NCBI GenBank assembly: GCA_903847405.1
Contig: CAINDP010000118.1
Location: 1 to 38,609, forward strand
Direction: 5' to 3'
From: an uncultured Myxococcales bacterium
GTDB lineage: Bacteria > Myxococcota_A > UBA9042 > DTJE01
Length of the DNA: 38,609 nt
Part shown: piece by piece, positions 17,630-23,880 of the stretch
Layout: the number at the start of each line of letters is the position of its first letter
Position numbering within the stretch: position 1 is the first letter of the stretch
The notes under the pieces: model-generated
The model's input: the letters and a program-made list of their open reading frames with translations, nothing else
The model's database searches: none
What the model was told of the DNA's origin: nothing
Translations under genes and position numbers: made by a program

Positions 17630-18037
17630 TCACCTGGCCCTGGTTACCGGGAACCTCACCGGAACGCCCTCTTCGATCTCCCCTGCCTTCGACACGAACT
17701 TCCGATCGAACGTCACGAACTCCTCACACTCGCCCGCGGATGCCAGATGCAGGGCGTCGGCGAATTCCATACCCTGGGCTGCCCATGCCAGTGCACGAAG
17801 GACCCCCGCGTTGTCCTCGACCGTCAGGTTTTCGTATCCGACGATGCGCCGGAGAGCGTCCAGACAAACCTCGCGGGGAAGCCTGTATGCAAACTGGAGA
17901 ACCCATGCCGTCTCAAGGAGCACGGTCTTCGCGACCCACAGCGAATCGGTCTTCATGACCTCCGCAGCCGCCGCGAACTGCTCAGGGTCGTCCCGTGTCA
18001 CGACCCGGACCAGGATGTTCGTGTCGATGGCCTTCAT
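17630..18037 (-). CDS. vapC: PIN-domain toxin, VapC-like
   Basis: 135 residues with the PIN nuclease acidic set: Asp5 in AIDTN, Glu42 in LLETAW, Asp94 in FADALHLA and Asp111 in TFDRKF. VapC toxins are Mg/Mn-dependent RNases, often against tRNA or rRNA. The start codon overlaps the stop of the antitoxin gene by an ATGA, giving translational coupling, so the two genes form a standard toxin-antitoxin operon with the antitoxin first. The frame extends upstream through the antitoxin gene but without PIN homology. All catalytic acids are present, so the toxin should be active. Confidence 0.92.
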   Translation of the reverse strand: MKAIDTNILVRVVTRDDPEQFAAAAEVMKTDSLWVAKTVLLETAWVLQFAYRLPREVCLDALRRIVGYENLTVEDNAGVLRALAWAAQGMEFADALHLASAGECEEFVTFDRKFVSKAGEIEEGVPVRFPVTRAR

Positions 18038-18285
18038 CGGCTTTGCCTCGCCCCTTCGGCCACGCCCGATTCCATGTCTTCCAGGCTCTTCGCCGGTCCC
18101 TGGTACCCCGTGCAGCCGATCAGGTCGGCCAGCGTGGTCCTGGGCAGCTTTCGAACAGGCCGCAGGACCAGGCAACCCCCGTGTTCCTCGATCTCGATCT
18201 CCATCCCTGCCGCCCACCCATGGGAGGCTCGTATTCCCTTCGGGATCACGATCTGGCCTTTCGACGAAACCGTTGTCTTCGTCAT
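18034..18285 (-). CDS. AbrB/SpoVT-type antitoxin
   Basis: 83 residues. The N-terminus MTKTTVSSKGQIVIPKGIR is the swapped-hairpin AbrB/MazE-type DNA-binding domain; the C-terminal half, rich in charged residues after about residue 55, would wrap the toxin. The gene lies directly upstream of the PIN toxin with a 4-bp overlap. Such antitoxins normally repress their own promoter with the toxin as co-repressor; a direct repeat that could be the operator overlaps the promoter upstream. Confidence 0.92.
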   Translation of the reverse strand: MTKTTVSSKGQIVIPKGIRASHGWAAGMEIEIEEHGGCLVLRPVRKLPRTTLADLIGCTGYQGPAKSLEDMESGVAEGARQSR

Positions 18286-18296
18286 CGGTCACCCCA

Positions 18297-18313
18297 GTAA
18301 GACAAAGGTAAGA
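18297..18313. promoter_or_regulatory. Candidate antitoxin operator, direct repeat
   Basis: GTAAGA occurs at 18297-18302 and again at 18308-18313, 11 bp apart, about one helical turn. The pair straddles the predicted -10 box and start of transcription of the toxin-antitoxin operon, in an AT-rich patch of otherwise GC-rich DNA. Confidence 0.45.
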
Positions 18314-18338
18314 TAGTGCTTCCCGTCGCCTGTTTCAA
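18310..18338 (-). promoter_or_regulatory. Promoter of the toxin-antitoxin operon
   Basis: Minus strand TTGAAA (18333-18338), 17-bp spacer, TATCTT (18310-18315), about 25 bp upstream of the antitoxin ATG at 18285. Confidence 0.65.
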
Positions 18339-18352
18339 GCGGGCACCCGCCC

Positions 18353-20212
18353 TCACGCCGCCGGGAACGTAACGGTGAACTCGGTGCCCTGGCCCAGGTG
18401 GCTGGACACCTCGATCTTGCCGCGGTGCAGGTCCACCAGGCGCTTGACCAGCGACAGGCCCAGGCCGGTGCCGTCGGCCAGTTCCCGGGCGTTGCGGGCC
18501 CGGAAGAACTCCTCGAACAGGTGGGGGATCGCCTCGGGGGCGATGCCGATGCCGGTGTCGGCGCAGGCCAGGACGACGGACGACCCCTCGCGGCGCAGGC
18601 GCAGACGGACCGTCCCCCCCTCGGGCGTGTACTTCACCGCGTTGTCGGCCAGGTTTCCGACCACGTGCTCCAGATCCTCGGGGGTCCCGTAGACCGTCAT
18701 GGGGGCGTCCGGCAGGTCCAGTTCCAGGTGCTGGTTCCGGGCGTCCACGTCGGGCTGGATCCGCTCGACCACCCGGGCGATCACCTCGTCCAGGCGCACG
18801 CTGACCTTCGCCCGCTCCGGCACGCGATCCTTCAGGGCGCCCAGGTTCATCAGGTCGCCGACCAGGGTCTGCAGCGACGCCGCGCGCCGCTGGGCCCGGT
18901 CCACCAACTTCATCTGGCCTTCGGACACCTCGCCCTGGTAGCCCTCCTCGATCAGCGACAGGGCCGACCGCACCGCGGACAGCGGCGACTTCAACTGGTG
19001 CGCCACCTGGAACACGAACCGGGACTTGGCGTGCTCCAGTTCCTCCAGGTGGCGATAGGCGCGGGCGTTTTCGATGGCCACGGCGCCCTGGCCGGCCAGC
19101 GTCGCCAGGAAGTCCTGGTCCTCGGGACCGAACTGCCGGACGTCCGCCGAGTAGAACCGCAGCACGCCGATCGTCCGATCGCGGACCGTCAGCGGGGCGC
19201 ACAGCACGGAACGGATGCCTTCGCGCACGGCTTCCTCGGGGTACTGCAGCAGGCCCCCCTTCACGACGTCCTCGACGGCCACGGTCCGGCCCGCCAGTAC
19301 CTCGCGGTCGATCGGGCTCTGGGAGGGGTCGACGTCGCCCTTGGCCAGGTAGGCTTCCGACAGGCCGGCCACCGCGACCAGGCGCAGGAGGCCCGTGTCC
19401 GGGTCCAGCAGGCGCAGCGAGCAGGCCTTGCCCCCCAGGGCGCGGGCCGTGGATCGGACCAGCGTGTCCAGGACCCGGTCCAGGTCCAGGTCCGACGTCA
19501 GGGCGCCGCCGATCTGGTACAGCGTGCGGGTGCGCCGGGCGGCATCCTCCAGGCGCTCCTGCGTCTGCAGCAGGTCCCAGGTGCGGGACCACAGGGGCCG
19601 CGCGATGTTCCCGGTCAGGTACTTCGCCACCAGCACCGACGAGGCGAACGCCCCGAAGGTGACGACGACCTCGAACGTGCTGCCGTAGTCGATCGCCGTC
19701 AACCCGGGCAGGGGCCGGCAGGGCAGGATCCCCTGGGCTTCCAGCAGCCCCAGCACGCCCACGAACAGGATGCCCACCACCGCGTGGGCCCAGGCCGCCA
19801 TGGGAGGCAGCAGGATGCTGACCAGGATGGCGTGGAACACGAAGTAGGGCAGCAGCGGACTGCCGACGCCGCCGGTCAGGTGGGCCAGGACCGTCAGGGC
19901 GATCCAGTCCGTGATGAACTGTGCGCTGGCCAGGCGGGAAAACGACTCCAGGCCCGCCCCACGGCGGCGCACCAGGCGGTCCAGCAGGTACGTGAAGATC
20001 CCGTTGTAGGCCAGGATCAGCGCGCCGCCGAAGGCCAGGGCCAGGGCCTGGAACGACGCGCCCAGGACGGCTTCGCCCACCGCCGCACCGATCACGACCG
20101 CCATGCCGGCGCCCCAGCGCAGGCGCACGATCCAGGCGGACCGGATGATCATCTCGCGTTCGACGGGCGGGCGTTCGGGACGCACGCTCCCTTCCCACAG
20201 GTCGTCGGCCAT
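18353..20212 (-). CDS. Membrane sensor histidine kinase with GAF domain
   Basis: 619 residues from the ATG at 20212. Residues about 20-205 contain five to six hydrophobic segments (a MASE-like membrane sensor). A short linker leads to a GAF domain (about 235-385: LYQIGGALTSDLDLDRVLDTL to AVAIENARAYRHLE). The HisKA H-box FQVAHQLKSPLSAV has His405, and the ATPase domain shows NLADNAVKYTPEGG, DTGIGI, FEEFFRA and GTGLGLSLVKR, so all catalytic boxes are intact. No response regulator is adjacent, making this an orphan kinase. The GGAGG lies only one base from the ATG, which is unusual, but the promoter at 20265 would exclude the longer in-frame start. It is divergent from a lipoprotein gene. Confidence 0.92.
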   Translation of the reverse strand: MADDLWEGSVRPERPPVEREMIIRSAWIVRLRWGAGMAVVIGAAVGEAVLGASFQALALAFGGALILAYNGIFTYLLDRLVRRRGAGLESFSRLASAQFITDWIALTVLAHLTGGVGSPLLPYFVFHAILVSILLPPMAAWAHAVVGILFVGVLGLLEAQGILPCRPLPGLTAIDYGSTFEVVVTFGAFASSVLVAKYLTGNIARPLWSRTWDLLQTQERLEDAARRTRTLYQIGGALTSDLDLDRVLDTLVRSTARALGGKACSLRLLDPDTGLLRLVAVAGLSEAYLAKGDVDPSQSPIDREVLAGRTVAVEDVVKGGLLQYPEEAVREGIRSVLCAPLTVRDRTIGVLRFYSADVRQFGPEDQDFLATLAGQGAVAIENARAYRHLEELEHAKSRFVFQVAHQLKSPLSAVRSALSLIEEGYQGEVSEGQMKLVDRAQRRAASLQTLVGDLMNLGALKDRVPERAKVSVRLDEVIARVVERIQPDVDARNQHLELDLPDAPMTVYGTPEDLEHVVGNLADNAVKYTPEGGTVRLRLRREGSSVVLACADTGIGIAPEAIPHLFEEFFRARNARELADGTGLGLSLVKRLVDLHRGKIEVSSHLGQGTEFTVTFPAA

Positions 20213-20264
20213 GCCTCCCCCCGGGTGGATCGCCTGGGATCCCAATACCGACTGCAGCACTCCG

Positions 20265-20294
20265 ATTGTGTTCCCCCGGACGATCGACTGTCAA
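20265..20294 (-). promoter_or_regulatory. Promoter of the histidine kinase gene
   Basis: Minus strand TTGACA (20289-20294, perfect), 18-bp spacer, CACAAT (20265-20270). The transcript would start near 20258, so the GTG at 20260 could not be used and the ATG at 20212 is favoured. Confidence 0.6.
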
Positions 20295-20329
20295 CGGAGA
20301 TCCCGTGGACATTGCAGTGGCATCTCCGT
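20294..20329. promoter_or_regulatory. Inverted repeat between divergent promoters
   Basis: ACGGAGAT (20294-20301) and its exact complement ATCTCCGT (20322-20329) flank 20 bp. The left arm touches the -35 box of the kinase promoter and the right arm touches the -10 box of the lipoprotein promoter, as a shared operator would. Confidence 0.4.
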
Positions 20330-20334
20330 ATGCT
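20306..20334 (+). promoter_or_regulatory. Promoter of the ThuA-like lipoprotein gene
   Basis: TGGACA (20306-20311), 17-bp spacer, TATGCT (20329-20334); the transcript would begin about 22 bp before the ATG at 20363. Confidence 0.6.
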
Positions 20335-20362
20335 GCCCGCGGTTGTTGCCTGGAGATTTCGG

Positions 20363-21682
20363 ATGGTACGGCGCCTGACCGGTTTCGCGGGGATTTCGGT
20401 GTGCATGGCCCTGGCGTGCGGGGGGGCCAACCCCACCGGCGATCTGGGCATCGTGATCCCCGGCGGGGACGTGTCCGGCGAGGTCCGGGACGTGCCGGCC
20501 GGCCCCGATGCGGTGCGCGATGCGCCGGTGGCCGACACGATCGAACCCCCGGCCGACGGGATTGAGCCCCAGGATCCGGGCACCCCGACCGACCCGGGCA
20601 CGCTGACGGATCCCGGCACGGTCGATCACGGCACGTCCGATCCGGGCACCCTGGACCCCGGCTACCTGGACCCCGGCTACCTGGATCCGGGCACCCCCGA
20701 CCCGGGCACCGAATACGACTCCGGCGGCGTGGGCGGCTGCGACCCCTGCGGCATGGGCACGGTCGCGGGCAAGACCTGCGCCCCGAACATCAAGACGGCC
20801 GTCGGTGGCGTGAAGGTCTGGGTGGACACCATCGACTGCAGCGGCAACCCGGTACACATCGAAACCCACTCGAACCAGCAGGGCGAGTACACGATGCAGG
20901 TCCCCTGCGGCACCCAGACCATCAACATGCTGAAGGGCAACTTCGGCGGGTCGTACACGCGCTGGATCGACAAGGGCAAGGTCACCACGATGACCAGCGC
21001 CGACGCGTGCCTTTCGGGCACCCTGGCCAAGATCGCCGTGATCACGGGCGACTGGGACGAGATCGAAAACACCCTGCTGCTGCTGTGGCTGCACTTCACC
21101 AAGATCGCCGGGGCCGCCGGGGAGGAAGGGCAGACCAACCAGACCGCGATCAATTTCCTGAAGGATTGGTCGAAGCTGAGCGAGTACGACATCCTGTTCC
21201 TGAACTGCTCGGATGCGGGCTGGCCGAACATGCAGTCCGGGGAAGCGGGCCAGATCCGGGCCAACCTCAAGGCCTTCGTGGCCAAGGGCGGGTCGGTGTA
21301 CGCCTCCGACTACGCCCTGCCCTACCTGTCGGAAACGTGGCCGGGGTACATCCTGGGCGGCGGCTGGTCCGCGGCCGGAAACTCCACGTACCTCGCCAAC
21401 GTCGTCGATCCCGATCTGGCCGCCTATGTCGGCAAGAGCCAGGTCAGCATCAAGTACGGGCTGGGCCCGCTGACGTGCGTGACGGGCATCGGCGCCAACA
21501 CCTTCCTGTCCATCGATTCCACGAAGCCCATCAGCGGGTGCAGCGGGACCCAGATGATGATGTCGTTCGAGCCCGAAACGAACGGCGGGCGCGTCATCTA
21601 CACGACGTTCCACAACGACGAGCAGCCCAAGACGGGCAGCGACATGCAGATGATCCTCGAGTTCCTGGTCTTCCTGATGTAG
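20363..21682 (+). CDS. Lipoprotein with ThuA/GATase-like domain
   Basis: 439 residues; the ATG follows TGGAG; lipobox ALAC with Cys19. A long DPGT/DPGY linker runs to about residue 118, then a small Cys-containing domain (CDPCGMGTVAGKTC to about 205) that resembles a carboxypeptidase-regulatory-like beta-sandwich: GGVKVWVDT and NQQGEYTMQVPCGTQTINM. From about 215 a Rossmann-like domain follows: KIAVITGDWDEIENTL, YDILFLNCSDAGW, IRANLKAFVAKGGSVYASDY, and RVIYTTFHNDEQPK near the end. The pattern of strand, acidic residue and loop resembles ThuA/GATase-1-like folds but I see no Cys nucleophile in place, so it may bind rather than catalyse. Function unknown. It shares a divergent control region with the orphan histidine kinase. 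Confidence 0.75.
   Translation: MVRRLTGFAGISVCMALACGGANPTGDLGIVIPGGDVSGEVRDVPAGPDAVRDAPVADTIEPPADGIEPQDPGTPTDPGTLTDPGTVDHGTSDPGTLDPGYLDPGYLDPGTPDPGTEYDSGGVGGCDPCGMGTVAGKTCAPNIKTAVGGVKVWVDTIDCSGNPVHIETHSNQQGEYTMQVPCGTQTINMLKGNFGGSYTRWIDKGKVTTMTSADACLSGTLAKIAVITGDWDEIENTLLLLWLHFTKIAGAAGEEGQTNQTAINFLKDWSKLSEYDILFLNCSDAGWPNMQSGEAGQIRANLKAFVAKGGSVYASDYALPYLSETWPGYILGGGWSAAGNSTYLANVVDPDLAAYVGKSQVSIKYGLGPLTCVTGIGANTFLSIDSTKPISGCSGTQMMMSFEPETNGGRVIYTTFHNDEQPKTGSDMQMILEFLVFLM
20573..20710 (+). repeat. In-frame DPGT/DPGY linker repeats
   Basis: Degenerate 12-18-bp units built on GATCCGGGCACC encode Asp-Pro-Gly-Thr/Tyr-Leu units between the lipid anchor and the folded part of the lipoprotein. Two adjacent 15-bp copies encode LDPGY. 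Confidence 0.75.
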
Positions 21683-21686
21683 CGTC

Positions 21687-22202
21687 CTAGGCCTTCGACG
21701 CCCGGGCCTCCAGGTCCAGCAGGCGCCGCTTGGTCACAACACCCCCCGCCGCCGAAAACCCGCACATCGCACCCGACGCGCCCACGACGCGATGGCACGG
21801 CACCACCAGCGGCACCGGGTTGCGCGCCATCGCCTGCCCCACGGCGCGGGCGGCGCCCGGCCGGCCCACCTTCGCGGCCAGGTTGCCGTAGGTTTCGGTG
21901 ACGCCGGCAGGGATCGACCGGGCTTCGACCAGGACGCGGCGCAGGAACGGCGGCACCGTCGCCAGGTCCACCGGGATCCCCGTCAGATCGGCGGGTTCGC
22001 CCGACAGCAGCCGCCGGATGCCGTCCACCGCGGCGGACAGCCAGGCCGGGGTATTGACGGGCATCGGCGACATCAGGTCGATACCCGGGTCCCCGGGCAG
22101 CCGCACACACGCCACCCCCGATTCCGTCCACCCGATCCCGCACACCCCCAGGGCCGTGTCGAAACGGGCTTCGCCCCTGGATGCAGACGATTTGCCGGAC
22201 AT
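21687..22202 (-). CDS. ogt: Methylated-DNA-protein-cysteine methyltransferase
   Basis: 171 residues; ATG preceded by AGGAGG. The C-terminal domain has TYGNLAAKVGRPGAARAVG (helix-turn-helix with arginine finger), RNPVPLVVPCHRVV with the acceptor Cys136, GASG and the closing GGVVTKRRLLDLE. It repairs O6-alkylguanine by irreversible transfer to Cys136. The family usually shows GF followed by a Gly-rich turn after the PCHR motif and this is kept (CGFSAAGG). The start lies nine bp after the stop of the LolC/E-like permease gene on the same strand, so it is probably the second gene of that operon. It ends four bp from the convergent lipoprotein gene. Confidence 0.95.
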   Translation of the reverse strand: MSGKSSASRGEARFDTALGVCGIGWTESGVACVRLPGDPGIDLMSPMPVNTPAWLSAAVDGIRRLLSGEPADLTGIPVDLATVPPFLRRVLVEARSIPAGVTETYGNLAAKVGRPGAARAVGQAMARNPVPLVVPCHRVVGASGAMCGFSAAGGVVTKRRLLDLEARASKA

Positions 22203-22211
22203 GGGGTCCTC

Positions 22212-23648
22212 CTATGCGATCTTCCGAAGGCCGTCCACGGGGTTCAGGCGCGTCGCACGCCAGGACGACAGCAGGCAGGAAACCAGCACGACGGCCAGCG
22301 ACAGGCCGCCGATCGCCAGGGCATCGGTCCACGACAGGGTCGCGGGCAGTTCGGAAATCAGGTAGACGCGCGGATCCAGCGCGAAATCGATGGACGCGAT
22401 GCCGCGCACCACCAGCCAGCCCAGCCCCAGCCCCACCGCCACGCCCAGGAAGCCCAGCGTGAACCCGTGGACCACGAACACGCGCGCCAACTGCCGGCGC
22501 GACGCGCCCAGCGCCACCAGCGTCGACACCTCCTTGACCCGCTCGCGCGCCACGATCAACTGCGTTCCCACGATGTTGAACGCCGCCACCAGCACGATGA
22601 TCAGGAAGAACAGCGCCAGGACCACCTTCTGGGTCCGCAACGCGCCGAACAGGTTCCGGTTCATTTCCTTCCAGTCGATCAGCCGGTACCGCTGGACGGG
22701 GCCCGCGGCCAGGTCGCTGTATTCCAGGGCCTGGTGGCCTTCGTGGACCGCCCGGAACAGGTCCACGACGGTGGTCTGGGCTTCCGGGGGCGGCAGGGCC
22801 AGTTCGGTCACGTGCGCCAGGTCCCGCTGCAGACGGGCGATGTTCTGCACGACCTCGAACAGCGTGAACGGCTGCAGCGTGGACAGGACCTCGCGGCGCA
22901 TGTCCTCGGTCGCGAACATGTCGGTCAGGCGCATCTCGATCCACCGGACGACGGTGCCGCGCCCCAGGAATTTCTGGGCGGCGGCGAGGTCCAGGACCAC
23001 CAGGCGGGAGTCGTACTCCCAGAAGCCCGACTCGAAGCAGTCCCGCACCACGAAGGCCTGCTGGACCGGCGCCATGCCGAAGGGACCCGAGCCGCCCCCG
23101 TCCAGGCCGCGGACCGGCGTGGTCAGAGACACGCGATCGCCGGGTTTCGCCTTCAGGCGGTCCATCAGGGCGCACCCCAGCAGGACGCCCATGGGCTCGC
23201 CCTCGCGCCAGCGCAGGGGCGTCAGGTCCTTCCCTCGGGTCAGGGACCGCAGCGAGGACACGCGGTCCACGCCGTCCAGGTCCACGCCCTTCACGATGAC
23301 GCCGGCCGTGCCGCCATCGGCGGAAATCATCATTTCGTCGTAGGTGGACGGGTTGGTGCCGGCCACGCCGGGCAGGCGGGACAGCGTCTGCGTGGCCTCG
23401 GGATACTCGGTGAAAGGTTCGCCCCGGGCCAGGACCACCAGGTGCGGGTAGACCCCCAGGATCTTGTCCCGGAACGCCGCCTCGAACCCGCCGGTCACCG
23501 CCAGGACCGCCGTCAGCGTCGCGACGCCCACGCCGATCCCCAGGATCGACACCAGGGTGGCGGCCGACACGCGGGAGCGACGGCGCCCCGAGAACAGGGA
23601 CAGGCCCAGCGCCAGGGAAAAGGGCAACGACTTCAGAAGGCCTGCCAC
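22212..23648 (-). CDS. LolC/LolE-family ABC transporter permease
   Basis: 478 residues from a GTG start with GGAG at good spacing; a TACAAT box 25 bp upstream supports this start. Architecture: N-terminal FSLALGLSLFSGRRRSR, first membrane helix with SILGIGVGVATLTAVLAVTGGFE, a large periplasmic domain (about 60-340), then three membrane helices (LALFFLIIVLVAAFNIVGTQLIV and two more) and the conserved end SSWRATRLNPVDGLRKI. In the Lol system such permeases pair with the ATPase LolD to extract lipoproteins from the inner membrane. No ATPase is adjacent. At 478 residues it is longer than the usual 400-415, with the extra in the periplasmic domain (a GGGSGPF insertion region). Given the many lipoproteins nearby, a lipoprotein-sorting role is an attractive inference. 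Confidence 0.88.
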   Translation of the reverse strand: MAGLLKSLPFSLALGLSLFSGRRRSRVSAATLVSILGIGVGVATLTAVLAVTGGFEAAFRDKILGVYPHLVVLARGEPFTEYPEATQTLSRLPGVAGTNPSTYDEMMISADGGTAGVIVKGVDLDGVDRVSSLRSLTRGKDLTPLRWREGEPMGVLLGCALMDRLKAKPGDRVSLTTPVRGLDGGGSGPFGMAPVQQAFVVRDCFESGFWEYDSRLVVLDLAAAQKFLGRGTVVRWIEMRLTDMFATEDMRREVLSTLQPFTLFEVVQNIARLQRDLAHVTELALPPPEAQTTVVDLFRAVHEGHQALEYSDLAAGPVQRYRLIDWKEMNRNLFGALRTQKVVLALFFLIIVLVAAFNIVGTQLIVARERVKEVSTLVALGASRRQLARVFVVHGFTLGFLGVAVGLGLGWLVVRGIASIDFALDPRVYLISELPATLSWTDALAIGGLSLAVVLVSCLLSSWRATRLNPVDGLRKIA

Positions 23649-23672
23649 GTAGGACTCCGCGCGAACGGCGGG

Positions 23673-23678
23673 ATTGTA
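23673..23678 (-). promoter_or_regulatory. Candidate -10 box of the permease-ogt operon
   Basis: TACAAT on the minus strand, 24 bp upstream of the GTG at 23648. No convincing -35 box is seen. The 232-bp gap 23649-23880 otherwise holds only the mscS-family promoter region. Confidence 0.4.
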
Positions 23679-23826
23679 CGACGGGCGACGCAAATTGGGG
23701 GAAACCCTTCGCGTGACGGACGCGGCGCGCGCCATGGGCCGGGCCTGCGGACGGAAATCCCCGACAAACGCTTTGCATCGGGCGTCTTCCCAGGCGCAAG
23801 GTACCGGTCCTCGGGCGAAGGCGTTA

Positions 23827-23832
23827 TATACT
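23827..23832 (+). promoter_or_regulatory. Candidate -10 box of the MscS-family gene
   Basis: TATACT inside the AT-rich patch TTATATACT, 48 bp upstream of the ATG at 23881. The 17-bp-spaced -35 position is not recognisable. Confidence 0.4.
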
Positions 23833-23880
23833 GGGACCTTCGCAAATCCACAGGGCTCGCAGGGGGGGCGACAGGCGGAC

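Noticed and set aside
18398-20362. Open plus-strand frame through the histidine kinase gene into the ThuA-like lipoprotein
   Set aside because: The part opposite the kinase has no homology; promoter, ribosome binding site and signal peptide put the true start at 20363.
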